Assembly: GCA_030386875.1 (NCBI GenBank)
Contig: CM059566.1
Span: forward strand, 44,366,068-44,430,067
Source of the DNA: Morinoia aosen
Lineage: Eukaryota; Arthropoda; Malacostraca; Amphipoda; Talitridae
Length of the DNA: 64,000 nucleotides
Reading direction: 5' to 3'
Part shown: one piece after another, positions 12,699 to 25,261 of the stretch
Position numbering within the stretch: position 1 is the stretch's first letter
Layout: each line of letters begins with the position of its first letter
Program-made: the position numbers and the translations under genes
Notes under the pieces: model-generated
What the model saw: only the letters and a program-made list of their open reading frames with translations
Database searches by the model: none
What the model was told of the DNA's origin: nothing

Positions 12699-13259
12699 GC
12701 TAGCGATCTCTTTTGGGATGCACAATTAATGGTATCAGTCCCTAAGACTTGGGATGAGGTGGCAAGGGTTTGCGTTAATTCTTTACCTACTCAATCATTC
12801 AAATTAAGTTGAAACAGAAGGAAGGAAATATGAAATTGGAAACGAGAAAAATTTTTGCGGTATGCGGCAATTTGCGTAGGCACAAAAATAAAGCAGGTGA
12901 GAAAAAAAATTAATTTCCTACCTACTCAATCAATCAATAAAGTTGAAGAAAACGGAAAGAGAGAGAATGGAAGCGAAGATTTTTACGGTAGTCAGAAATA
13001 AATGCACAGCACGGAAATAGAAAAAAAATATTTTTCCTACCTACTGAGGCACATAAAACAAAACAAACAAGGACAGGATAGCGCTGACGCTGAAAAAAAA
13101 TTTTGTTAGAGCTGCTCAGAGAATAATTAGCACGGACAAAATCCACAGGAATCTCTCAAATTACTACGACATGGGAAAATTTATCACTACAATGCTACGC
13201 CAACATTATCCTCTCACAATCTCCCAACACTTCGAGTTTAGTTCTTTTATTTTTAAAAT

Positions 13260-13277
13260 TTCCCGGCCAATGCACCA
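13260..13277 (-). other. primer binding site of gypsy A, tRNA-Gly(GCC) type
   Basis: One base inside the 5' LTR, the plus strand reads TTCCCGGCCAATGCACCA. As I recall it, that is the 3' end of animal tRNA-Gly(GCC) plus CCA, an 18-nt match. Confidence 0.8.
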
Positions 13278-13278
13278 G

Positions 13279-15405
13279 TGTCGGGTTTTCTTTCGCCGTT
13301 GGGTAGTTTGAATGTAAATATTTTAGTTCTTGAACGGCCAAAAGAAAAAACTCGAACGATTTCTCGATAGTGATCTGGGAAAATTATGAGAGGGATAATG
13401 AAAAACGGTTTTGGACTCAGCTCGTTTCAGGTGGAGTTTATTGGAAGAGGAAACCAGGAAAACTGGCTTGGATCTTGATCTCGGAGAGCTTGTCTAGGTG
13501 GGCAATCCGTGCCGGAGGACCAGGCTGGCGTTGACGAAGGCCGTCACGCGATGGAGTAAGCAGGGTGAGTGAGTTGTATTTGGGAACTTGAATTAGGCAA
13601 TTTGAGATAATTGAGCGAGGGTCAGTGACTTGGTTCAGGTAGAACTAATGACTCAAATTAAGGTGAGGTGTGAGTGAGCAAGTTAATTTCGGCTCCTGTG
13701 AGCAGAAGCAAGTCGGCACATTAGTACATTAGCACCTTAACGGGAGCAAGTTAAGTTACTGCTTATGTGAGAATAGCATTTAGCATGGCACTCAGGAAAC
13801 CCAGGGAGATTCAAAACTGTGAGGGTTGTGTGTATGGCGATGATGTAGAGATCCTGCACAGGAGTCCAAGACGCTGGATGAAACGTTCCAGGAGAGACAT
13901 CAAAACATTCCACTACTGACAATCCAACATAATAATGACAACTCTTCCCACACGGAGAAATCCGAGAAACTCCCACAGGTTTGACTCCAGCTACTTTAGG
14001 ATTCTCACTTTTGGCAAACTCAAAAGAGATAGGACAGATTTTTGGTTGACAGATTTTATCAATAAATAAATTGTTTAATCACTAATGCCTCTGGCTTTAA
14101 AAATCTGAGTATTAGGTTTAAGAACTTCCGGTAATAAAGATCGTGATTCCTTACAGAGACTACGGGCAAGTAAACACGAGAATATCGTGAAAATATCAAG
14201 TGACTGCACTTTTGAAAGCAGTAAAAACACATAAAAATCCTAAAGTTCATGGATATAAATCCTACTAAAAAATCCTGGTGGATATCATTTGCAATAATAA
14301 AGGAATTAAGGAATAAGATATATCCCCAATGATAAAAGGAAAAGGAAAACCTAAGCGTTGATTTCACAGGCGGAAAATACGCGAAGAAGGAAAACACGAA
14401 AGCATGAAAATTCCGTGTGGCGATTTAGCCGGCGACTTTACGCGTCGGCCTCAGCCAGAGCCGCCAGCAATTTGCACACACTTAAGATAGGCAGATAGTA
14501 GTGGGTGTTTTGTCACAAGAATGCGATGAGTTAAATTAAATTTTATTGAAATGTTTTTATTATTGAAATAAGTGCGGTATACGATAGGTTTCCATGAGTA
14601 TGGAATTAAGAAATGAAATTCCAAAATTTATCAAGCATAGGCATGAATACTTTTCGTAATTTAAACTACTGCAAGTCGGTTTGTAAAAAAAAAAGAATAA
14701 ATGCTACTATAACACATGCCTATGGTATTTATAATCACAGAGTAGTGACAAGAAACGACGGTATGAGGTTCCGCCATTGAACAAAGCGCTATCGGCAACG
14801 AAAAACCGGCATGCTATTATCGTAAAGAGAAGGAACGAACATGATTATGCTTTGATAATAAAATCGTGACACGGAAATGCAATGCACATTTGACGCAATA
14901 TTTTTACGCTAAGTCACGTTGAGAAAAAGACAAACAAAGCACTGAATGAAAAAAAACATGCTACATCACAATTTCCACGCATACTATGTATCGTAACACT
15001 CTGCACTGTCAACGATTAATACTCACTGAACACGAAGAAAAACACGATTATATTCTAACATTGATTACTCACGAGAACGAAGAAAGAACACGATTATTTT
15101 CTAACACTTTTAAACTCACGAGAATTTGCTGTAACACCGCTAGTAGGACGCCAAAGTAAGAGTGGCTTTTCGAAAGAAGAGACGCGCAACTGCGCAGTGT
15201 TGCCACCAGAGGGCTCCTCTCTTGAAAAATGTCAATTGTTATTTTTATTATTTCATGCATTTACACAAAAACTTCAATGATTACGAATTAGAAGTAGAAA
15301 ATAATTAATAATAAATAAGAGTAAGATTTTTAATGCTACTAATTAATTTATTTAAGTATGAATGGCAAATTTATAATTTTTACGCTTATGTAGCGGTATG
15401 CTACA
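13279..15405 (-). repeat. 5' LTR of gypsy A
   Basis: 2127 bp, nearly identical to the 3' LTR at 6222-8346. It is flanked on the right by the TGTT duplication. It would hold the element promoter (U3) and transcription start. Confidence 0.95.
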
Positions 15406-15409
15406 TGTT

Positions 15410-16280
15410 GATGTATAAATTTTTTCAGGGCAATTTAAAATATATATATTTTGCAATAAATTTGTCGCACTGAAAGTTGTTTTAGAATGAAATTAATCAC
15501 TCTCGAATGCAAGTCAGAAACATCTAGAAAATAAAAACTTGCAAACACTATTTAGTGATGACGCACATATAACATTTCAGCACATAAAGCCTTTCAGTTC
15601 AAATTCAAAACATTAGTTCTTGATCTTCTATTTCTTTTCAGGAAAAACTGTCTGTCATGAGCATTAGGATATGTACCTTCCTAACCATTTCCAATTTTCA
15701 CAAAGCTCACTGCATACACTCACTTGCATGTCATTTTAGCAGGTCACGTTGCATGCGTATAGATTGAACACTTAGTAATTAGTTTCAGCTTCTTAATTAT
15801 AAATAGAAATTAGGTAACTATTTGTATCGATCACACGGTGAAAATCGTATTCATGTCATAATATATCTCTGGATATTAGGACGAATGTAGGCTAGTGTAA
15901 AGTATGAGGAGGCTTGCGTCAATTATAACGGAAGTAGCATTCCCATTCAGGTCACGAGCAAAACTTATTAAACTATTTGATTATCATGATTATTTATAAA
16001 AGTTTTTGAAATAACTGAAATAGTGACAAAAAAGAGAATATGATTCATTATCAGAAGTTATTTTCTTGAGAAGAGTGATTAAAAATGTATATTCCAATTT
16101 ATTTTAACGTTAATACATAAATCTAATAGAAAGACATTCATTTTCTGCTAAAGTAAGTTTTCTAATAGTTTTCCTCATAAAATCCTTGCTACTTGTGTTT
16201 TTCGTATTCAATTGAACGGAAGCAATGTCACAGTATTCTAAATTTCACAGTAAACTTTGTGCATCCCAACAATTACGCTT
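15410..16280. other. intergenic AT-rich, nothing recognised
   Basis: No ORF of note and no repeat unit. It lies between gypsy A and the dispersed retroposon end. Confidence 0.5.
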
Positions 16281-16285
16281 TTGCC

Positions 16286-16830
16286 ATAAAAACAAACAAA
16301 CAAAAATAAAACCGTTTATTTACAAGTTGCCACATGAGATACATGCCAACATATTGGCTTTTAAAAGTTTCTTAATATAAGACGTCCTAAAACAAAAGTT
16401 CCATACGAGGAGTATTAATTGACAAACCATCCGAGGTGCACAAATAGATAAGCCATACGAGGCATAATAATAGACAAACTATACGAGGTGTGCTAATAGA
16501 TAAACTATCAGAGGTGTACAAATAGATAGACCATACAAGGCATATTAATAGACATAATATATGATGAGGCGTACTAATAGACAAACCATACGTGGTGTGC
16601 TAATAGTCTAACAAAGCTCCATACGAGGAGTACTAATTGACAAACCATCCGAGGTGCACAAATAGATAAGCCATACGAGGCATAATAATAGACAAACTAT
16701 ACGAGATGTACTATTAGACAATACTATCAGAGGTGTACAGATAGATAGACCATACGAGGCATATTAATAGAAAAAAATATACGAGGCGTACTAATAGACA
16801 AACCATACGTGGCGTGCTAATAGTCTAACT
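16286..16830 (-). repeat. retroposon 3' end with internal tandem repeats
   Basis: The first about 165 bp match 44705-44870 (shared text such as GTTGCCACAT and CCAACATATTGGC). In minus orientation the unit ends AAATAAACGG followed by a TTTG-rich tail; the other copy has a TTTC-rich tail. That is typical of a LINE or SINE 3' terminus. The remainder is a degenerate array of roughly 34-bp units (ACGAGGYRTACTAATAGA...) organised in a higher-order repeat of about 218 bp (16396 and 16614). Confidence 0.65.
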
Positions 16831-16839
16831 CTGTCAAGG

Positions 16840-17519
16840 GTAGTTGAATGAGAAATGAGAAATATTATCTCATGGATATTTTATATTCCAAGAGATTCCG
16901 GTACAGCGCTTCTTGCCTTTTTCCTACTTCGATAATTTCAACTAAAAACTTGGGAGTTTCGAAGAATTCTTTAGTAGTTTTCGAATTATTTATAAGATTA
17001 TCGAAGTAGGAAAAATACAAAAAACGCTACACCGTTCTAGATTGAAACACCACCGTAAATGACAATCAAGTATTGAGAAAAAGATAGTCTCGAAATTATT
17101 TGTAAAGAACATCGCGCAACACAGCACGCACATCTAGAAATGCGTAAACAAACTTACACTCAAAAATGAAATGCATGGCTTGTTCGGCATACAAATATAG
17201 AGATAATGTTTGCACGAGCGCTTAATTTCATTTGTCTGTTTATACTTTTAATTTCTTCTGTTCACAGAAATGCCCTTCGGGGTAGGGATAGATCGATTTA
17301 TAAATCATTAAGCAAGCGCAATCAATTTGTTTATTTCTGAAATTTGGTGCAGTGTTAACTGATCGCAGAGCTTTAGGTAAAATGTAATGTGTCTTGAGGT
17401 TTTGCATTTTATGCAAAAAGTAGAAATAGAAACCTATATATGTACATGTGAGCATATATGTGTGCGAAACGTGTGCATGTTTACACTGATACATAGACAT
17501 CTATGTTTGCGTGCGCATA
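16840..17519. other. intergenic, nothing recognised
   Basis: AT-rich DNA with a short local inverted match around 16905-17015 (ACTTCGATAATTTC and its complement). The minus-strand ORF at 17240-17500 resembles nothing and is not supported. Confidence 0.45.
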
Positions 17520-17523
17520 CATA

Positions 17524-19402
17524 TGTTAAGATTGGTGGGTATGCTAGTTATTAACTTCCAATCTTAAACGTTTTTCTCAGACAGTGTTTTTCGAAATCGT
17601 AAGAGAGGGATAATAAGACAATTCAGTGGAGAACCCAGCTTGAATTTTGTTTATTGAAGGAAGCCGTGATGACCGATGCCGTGCTTGATTTCGGACGATC
17701 TTCTCTTAGATGGGAAACTCCATGCAGGCGAGGTCCGGTGAGCGAGACGTTGGCAGGAGGTGCGAGTGCGTGTTTGGTGGAAGTGAATTTCAGGGTACGG
17801 GCAAGTTAACAAGCCAGAGAATTAGGGCTTTAGGAAATGCTTCAAGTCTTAATTTTTGAGCCGTGATTGATGATGGTCAATCAATTTTACTTGGTCTTGG
17901 AGTTAAGAATTATTACACACTGAAGGCAATTGTCCGTAGTTGGAGTCGATGGATATTTAGCCAGTAAATTAGATAATTATACCAGGCTGAAATCAGCTCC
18001 TAAAACCGAGGCAAATGCAAGGCAATAAGGTCGAGTTAAGAGTCCGACTCACGTCACAAATAAACAATTTACGTGGTGTATCTCGATGGTTTAGTGAGAG
18101 ATAATAAGCCACATGAATTTAACTTGTAAAGCTCAAGCCCAAGGAATGTGTGTTGTGGTGTTTGGTGCCGTCGAGGGTCTGCAATAACCGGAGACGCTGA
18201 ATGAGAAGGTTCTCGAAGAGGCATCAAGGAAAAATTCCACAACTGACAATCCCTACACTGCAATGTAAATTTCCCATCTCGGAGAAAACCCTGAACTTCT
18301 TCCATAGATTTAACTCAAGGCTATTAATTTCTTTACAGGCTAAAGAAGAAAATAGAAAGGTTACCAGCCGGCAATGGCTGTTCCTTTATGCTTTTACAGT
18401 ATAAGCATGATTAATTACAGTATAAGCATGACAGCAAAACTGGTGATTTTTAAAGCAGTAATAATCTGTTATTATATTTTGTGGAATTAAGGAAAATACA
18501 TGAGATTTAAGTACCATGATTCGAGGAATTTCGCTGAAATACGAAATAGCTAAAAATTGCAAGAATGTGAATGCATAATTTTCGTACTCTATAATATATC
18601 TATATACGTACGAGAAATAAAAAGGCAGTCCTAAATTCATCCATAAGTAAACCATACTGAAAAACACTGCAATTATATCTAGTAGTAAAAAAAAGGATAT
18701 TCTAAACATAATACAGTGAACGTAAAAATGACATGACAACAGTCTACGCTCCGCCATTTTCCGCACGAACGCCGGCAAATCCACCGTGCGTTCTCACGAA
18801 ATAATCCAATGAACGAATTGCAATATCATAATGACAGCTGCAAGTATATAATTTTTGTAGTATGGAAGAAAGACGTGGTTAAACACCTATACTATACTCT
18901 TGACACAAGAAGTGAACATGACACGCAAAATTTACGCTACGCCATGTTGAGGTAGCACTTGGGATGAGTCACGCTATTTTACGAAATCCTACGACTATTT
19001 ACATGTTTATATATAGCACGATACTGACCAGATCCTTATACGTAAACACAATGCACACTAAGCAATGACACGATATACTTTACCAGATTTTTTTGCTCTA
19101 TTTGAACACTTAATTTCTTTCACTTACAAGAAAGCTGTACGCACAAGCAAAAGAGGCACGAGAGAGTCACGCTCAGAAACGACGCGTCCCGCGCGGTGTT
19201 GCCCTTTTCAGAGGCTTTAAACTCGAAAATGTCGATCGTTATTTTATGTGTTATGCATTTACACAAAAACTTCAAGGATTACTAATTACAAGTAGAAAAT
19301 TATTAATAATAATTTAGAGTAAGATTTTTAATGTCAATAATTATTTTATTTAAGTGCGAATGAGAATTTTTATAATTTTACACTTTTGTAGCTACTGCTA
19401 CA
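17524..19402 (-). mobile_element. gypsy solo LTR, long-U3 variant of the B family
   Basis: A single LTR (element sense TGTAGC...TAACA) of 1879 bp, bounded by the 4-bp duplication CATA (17520-17523 and 19403-19406). No internal region is present, so it is the product of LTR-LTR recombination. Both ends match the LTR of element B, but the middle (about 18190-19170) holds an extra block of about 1 kb that B lacks and that resembles the extra block in LTR A. Confidence 0.88.
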
Positions 19403-19502
19403 CATACATACTCACGCGCACACTAACACACATATTCATATATATACGTATTGAAAATGAATATAAGAAAAATGCTAATAGACATGAATGAAAGATAATC
19501 TT

Positions 19503-20428
19503 TGTTAACGTTTGGGGGGTATGGCCAATCGTTAATCATGAATCGATAAGTTTTTCGAATTTTGCAAGAGAGGTCAATGACGACACTGATTGGGGATTTG
19601 ACTCAGCTTTGAGGTTTTCTTTATTGAAGGAAGCCGTGATGAGCGATGGCGTGCTTGGCTTCTGAAGATCTTCTCTTAGATGGGAAACTCCGTGCAGGCG
19701 AGGTCCGGCGAGCGATGACGTTTGCCAGGTGTAAGTGAGTGTGTTTTGTGGAGGTTACTTTCAGGTTTGCGGGCAAATTAACAATCCCGAGAATTTCGTT
19801 GGCTTTATGAATAGGCTTCAATTCTGCTAAATTTTTGCAGGTGCATGAGAGCAATTGTTGAAATGTGATTGAGGTTGAGATATCGATCTTTAATTAAAGT
19901 AGGATTTTAAGATCGTTAAACGCTGACGACATGAGTCCAGGGTTGGAGCAGTTAATATCTTAGCCAGTAATTTGATAATTTACCAGGCTGAAAACAGCTC
20001 GAAAACCGAGGTGAATGCAAGGCAACTAAGGTCGAGTTAAATGGTGTCACTCGAAGTTTGAGTTGCATATGAAAAATAATAAGCCACGTGAATTTAACTT
20101 GTACAGCTCAACCCAAGGAATGTGTGTTGTGGTGTTTGGTGCCGTCGAGGGTTGAGAACGGTATAACGCACAGGGTAAGGAGGAGACGAGAGAGTGAGTC
20201 GGCAACCCAAACGTCCCGCGCAGTATTGCCAACTCAGAGAGGCTTTAGACTCGAGAATGTCGATCGTTATTTTATCTCTCATGCATTTACACAAAAACTT
20301 CAATGATTACTAATTATAAGTAGAAAATTATTAATAATAATTTAGAGTAAGATTTTTAATGTCAATAATTATTTTATTTAAGTGCGAATGAGAATTTTAT
20401 AATTTTACGCTTTGTAGCGAATGCTACA
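19503..20428 (-). repeat. 3' LTR of gypsy B
   Basis: 926 bp, TGTAGC...TAACA in element sense, with an AATAAA signal near plus-strand 19619. It is preceded in element sense by the CCTTGGGGGGTAA polypurine tract at 20429-20441. Confidence 0.93.
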
Positions 20429-20469
20429 TTACCCCCCAAGGCGCAAACCGAAAGGTCCACCCGCTGCAA

Positions 20470-23400
20470 TCATTTGTAGCGGGAAGGAGTTCGAACTACG
20501 CGACCATGCCGGGTTTGGCGGTCGGAAAATGTTACTGAGCGGGGAAGTTTCACCAAACGGGTCTGCAAATTTAGATCGGCAAGAGTTCTAGGAACAGGAG
20601 TTACTGCAGCGGTCTCGTCTGGTCTCTCCAGACTTGTCGCTGTTTCACTAAGAGAGCTAGAATTAGAGTCTACGATGGTTTAGGGATAGGGTTTGAAGGT
20701 ACAGGCACAAAGAAAGGATTACACTCAAGTTGACTAGGCAACAATGCAGCCAACTGAGGAAGCTGAGATGGACGATACGATCGAGTCTCAGTGGAAAAGA
20801 AGTTCTGTGGAGAGAACGAAGAGTTAGAAATCACACTATTATCGGAAGTGTACGCGACCTTTAATCGATCTTGCTCACAGGGTCGGGTGAACCAGATCTA
20901 TCAAGGACAAAATACTTTGGCGTCCGTTTTAGTACTTTGAATGGGCCATCATAAGGGCGTGTGAGTGTAGGTTTGATGCTATCATTACGGACGTACAAAT
21001 GTGTGCACTCTTGCAACGCAGGATCAAGTTTGTCCTTTGTCTGAGGCATTCGTGGAGCAACATACTTGATCTGCCGCATGCAATCCTTGAGACAGGTTAC
21101 ATATGCGGAACGATCAGCAGATGAAAATTCAGGCAAAGGTTTTGGGTCAACTATGTCGCCCGGGAGACGAAGCGTCTTTCCATACAACATTTCTGCTGCT
21201 GTGCACTGCTGATCTTGCCTATGCAAGTTGCGGATGCTCAATAATACTACTGGAAGTCTGTCAGTCCAATCATTACTGCAATTCAGGCAGCGTAATGCCG
21301 ATTTTAAATCTCTGTGGACTCTCTCAATGAGTCCATTCGACTGCGGGTGATATGCTGTGGTGCTAGTATTTGCACAACCTAAGGCGGCGCTAAGGTCACT
21401 CCAGAATTTGGAGGTAAATTGTGATCCCCGGTCATGCGTGACACTTAAGGGAACCCCAAATCTGGAAATCCAGGTGGTCACAAAGGCGCGAGCTACAGTA
21501 TCAGTTTGGGTATCAGGTCGAGGCACGGCCTCAACCCATCTAGTGAACCTAGCAATTATGGTTAACTAATAGGAATGACCACGCGACAAAGGCAAAGGAC
21601 CCACCAAATCAAGGTGTACGGAGTCGAATTTGTGTCCTGCAAATGCACAACTCTGTAGCGCTGCACGATTATGTTTCACAACTTTGCTACTCCGACATGC
21701 ATGGCAATTTTGCACAATTTGCTTGACCTCCTTACGCATCGCTGGCCAGACGAAACGATCGGAAATCAAACGCAATGTACGGTTAATACCAGGATGAGAT
21801 GGAGAATGATAGTGAAGAATAGCTACTCTGCGGAGAGTCGCAGGAAGATACAAACGAGAAGGTCGCTTAGCATCACGGTACACGTTGTCAACCAAGGTTA
21901 ATTTCAAAGATGTGGTGTTAGAAGGTTTGAGAAGATCCTGGAGTTCAGGATCCTCCTTCTGAGCATTACTAATATTACCGAAAGTGATTTCACCACTGTT
22001 TTGGACAGAATTAATTCGAGATAGACAGTCAGCGACAGTATTGTCGAGACCTTTGATGAATCTAATATCCGTAGTGAACTGACTGATAAGGGACAGGTGT
22101 CGAGCTTCTCTTGGCGAGTGTCGCTCAGAAGGCATTTTGATCGCCAAGGTCAAGGGTTTGTGGTCTGTGCAGATCACGAACTCCCTTGCCTCTATAGAGC
22201 ATAGCGAAAGTGTCTCACAGACAGATAGATAGCAAGGAGTTCCCTACCGAACGCGCTGTAAGCACGCTCAGTGGGCGATAGCTTTTTGGAAAAGAAGTCA
22301 AGAGGAGAGTTATTATTACCTACTTTTTGTTGCAAAACAGCACCTACGGCAGTACTGGAGGCATCAACCACTAGACTGAAGTCAGCATTGGCAATAGGGT
22401 AGGATAATTCAGTCGCGGTAGCTAGCTTGTGCTTAATCTCATCAAAAGCTTTGCATGCTGCATCGGTCCATTTTACCTCAGTAGATTTGCCTTTACGCTT
22501 TGGTTCCAGCAAATCTGACAAGGGGGCAAAAGTTTGAGCGCAATTTCTGATGAATCTATGATAGAAATTAACAGAACCTAGGAACCTTCTCAGTTCCTTC
22601 TGGGTCTGTGGAAGAGGAAAGTTTTTGATTACCTCTACTTTGGAAGGCAAAGGTTTTAGACCTAGGCTAGAGATTTCATGACCTAAGTAAATCAGTGATG
22701 GCTTTCCAAGCTCACATTTTGCAGGATTTACCAGGAGTCCATTGTCGGACAGTCTTTCAAACACGACCCTAAGATGGTCTTTATATAGCTCCGGGGTTGC
22801 GGATGCCACCAAAATATCGTCAAGGTACACATAGGCAAAAGTGAGATCCGAGAAGATTTCAGCCATGTGCCGTTGGAATGTCTGAGGAGCATTCCTCAGA
22901 CCGTAAGGCATCTTCAGAAATTCAAAGAGACCAAACGGAGTGATTACCGCGGTCTTAGGTATAGCGCTATCCTCAAGTGGTATTTGATGGAAGGCGCTTT
23001 GAAGGTCTATCTTTGAGAAAATTTGTGCTCCCTCTAAATTTGCACTAAAATCATGTAGGTAAGGGATAGGGTAGCGGTCAGGTAAAGTAACGGCATTCAA
23101 CCTGCGGAAATCCCCACACTGTCTGAATTCACCGTTAGCCTTGGGTACTAGCAAGAGAGGGCTAGCCCAAGGGATGATGCCGCTGTCTAGCAAATTCTAG
23201 CATCCTAGCAAATTCTTTCTTGGCTAAAGCCAATCGATCAGGCGGTAGTCGCCTAGCTCTGGAGTAAACTGGCGGTCCAGTTGTTTCAATGAAATGTTTT
23301 GTGCTCGTCTGCACATTTTTAGAAGCTAAGTTAGAGTTTGTTAATGCAGGGTATTCTGCGAGAACCTGCTCGAACATGCACTCCTTCTTGAAAGCAATAG

Positions 23401-23830
23401 AGAAGGAATGCAAGACATTAGCTCTAGTTATGCCACAAGCGGGAATTGAGATCTGTGTCTCCTCGTCCCTAATTCTACGGTTTTTAACATCTACAACGAT
23501 CCCAAACTTCGCTAAGAAGTCCGCGCCAATTATGGGCTCTTGGACTTCCGCGATGAGGAAAGTGAAGAGAAAATTTCGCCTCAATCCCAGACTGCACTCT
23601 AGTACTCTCTCTCCATAACAAGCTATTGGCGTGCCATTTGCGGCGCGTAGTGTCGCCACCAAATTATTATTGTTTTTATCTTTAGCCGTGGCTGGGATAA
23701 TTGACACACTTGAACCAGTGTCGATCAAAAATCGATATTTGGTAGTGGGCTCTAAAATAGTTAAGAGGCGAGTAGTCTGGGAACGAGGCAACGCAGTACT
23801 CGCTACTATGCGTTGCTGTTATCGTTTCCC
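20470..23830 (-). pseudogene. pol: gypsy B pol, multiply broken
   Basis: The same domain order as copies A and C: protease DTGSS, RT YLDD, RNase H DASST, integrase HHCC and DDE. The reading frame is interrupted several times. There is a rearranged patch near 23170-23210, a frame change near 22185, a stop replacing Leu at about 21568 in the integrase core and a frame change near 20870. Open pieces are 23162-23791, 22192-23193, 21566-22177 and 20861-21526. It cannot make a full polyprotein. Confidence 0.9.
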
Positions 23831-24820
23831 GAAGTCATTTCGGTATAACGAGGACAGTGTCTAGAGGCACATTTGCGAGCCTGGTCGCCGAACTTCTCAT
23901 GATACCAACATAAGAGACTGTTGGCATCGCGAGAGCGCGATCTAAAGCGGCGGTTTTGATTTGACCCATCATAAGATCTACCTCTATCGAAACGTTGAGG
24001 AGGAGGAAGAGGATGATAGTCATAGGGATAGTCGTAGGCATGGTAATGTGAGACATTCCTTGGGCCTTGCTGGATATGAGCTACACTCTGACCTAACTGG
24101 CAATTCTGGAAAGCTTGCTTCAGCTCTGCGATTTCTCGCTGCATCGCTTCTATTGTTGCTGAGGATTGATTATTAGCAGTATTTGACGGGCTAAAATTCG
24201 CAGCTGATGCGTGCAAGGAAGCAACTTGCGGTGCTTGTGACATATTTAGGTTGCGCATCACTGTCTCAGTGGCCTGAGCAAGAGTCTCGAGACTCTCGTT
24301 CGGACCGACCATCGACAGGAAGGGCCGCACTGTGCTCGGCAGTTTATTCGTGAAAACTTCTTTGAGAAATCCCTCAGCTACGGCAACACCGGCTGCAAGT
24401 TTTCGCAACTCCTTAACTAACGAAGTAGGAGAGAAAGAGACGGAGACAGGTGGAATTGCTGAGGCGTCAACCAATGACCTAAACTTGTCCGCATCGGACA
24501 TTTGTAATTTTTCCATGATTTTACTTTTTAAGATCCCGTAAGGGTTTATTGCTGGCGGATTGACAATTAAATCATTAGAGTCACTTAACATTTGCGTGGG
24601 CGCAGCAGCTCCGGGGCACCAAACTTAAATGCATGGAACATGTCTGATGAGTTCGTGATTTTATTATATCGGAATATGGCCTCAACTTGGTTGAACCAAG
24701 TTTGGCTTTCTGCTGGTATGAAAGGAGGCAAAGTAATAGGCTTTTTGCGTGCAGGAACTGCCTCATTCTCTGTGTCGGACCTACTGGCAATTTTTGTTTG
24801 AATGCAAAATTAAGCTATAG
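23806..24820 (-). pseudogene. gag: gypsy B gag, frameshifted and lacking its start codon
   Basis: Homologous to Gag of A and C through the capsid-like part and the CHCC knuckle (CWYHEKFGDQ). At the position of the initiator Met the codon reads AGG. A frame change near 24600-24620 splits the N-terminal segment (PPFIPAES..WFNQVEA) from the rest. The GGGAAAC slippery site survives at 23824-23830. Confidence 0.85.
23824..23830 (-). promoter_or_regulatory. -1 frameshift slippery site, gypsy B copy
   Basis: G GGA AAC in gag frame, a 7-nt spacer, a perfect 8-bp stem GCAACGCA/TGCGTTGC, and the loop GCGAGTA complementary to TACTCGC downstream. It is preserved although the ORFs are decayed. Confidence 0.65.
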
Positions 24821-25250
24821 CGGCACGGAATTTACGTAATCAACGGCTAATAACTTTGGTATTAAAGTGTCAAAAGGTTTTTCGTTACTAATTCCCTATT
24901 CAATCATTCAACAAAGTTGGAACGGAAAGAAAGAAAAAATATGGAAACGAAAATTTTTACGGTAGTCAGAAATAAGCGTAAAGCACGGAAATAAGGGGAA
25001 AAATCTTTCTACCTACTGTGGCACATGAAACTAAAGACAGGAAACAGCATGAAAGAAAAAAAATTTTTAGAGCTGCTCAGAGAACGTTAGCACATTACAT
25101 CCATGGAAAATTCTCAAGACATACTACGCAATGGTAAACTTATCATTACAATGATATGCCAACATTATCCTCTCTCGCATTTTTCTCAAACATTTATCGA
25201 GTTGAATAGTTTTTAAGCTTTAAAGCTCTGGGGTAGTTAGTTATAGTTCT

Positions 25251-25260
25251 GGGGTCACCA
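25251..25260 (-). other. primer binding site of gypsy B, tRNA-Trp-like
   Basis: The element strand reads TGGTGACCCC one base after the LTR. Its ten bases match the complement of the tRNA-Trp 3' end plus CCA, unlike the tRNA-Gly-type site of A and C. The match is short, so the tRNA identity is tentative. Confidence 0.5.
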
Positions 25261-25261
25261 G

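Larger units (their letters stand above)
6222..15405 (-). mobile_element. Ty3/gypsy LTR retrotransposon A, near-complete, 2.1-kb LTRs
   Basis: A full LTR element on the minus strand: 5' LTR 13279-15405, tRNA-Gly-type primer site, gag, pol, polypurine tract, 3' LTR 6222-8346. The flanks carry a 4-bp target duplication TGTT (6218-6221 and 15406-15409). I count only about five substitutions and two homopolymer indels between the 2.1-kb LTRs, so the insertion is young. The Gag knuckle has C-x2-H-x9-C-x4-C (CHCC) order, as described for the CsRn1 clade. There is no env. The only coding lesion noticed is a 1-nt homopolymer expansion in pol at 9060-9064. Confidence 0.95.
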
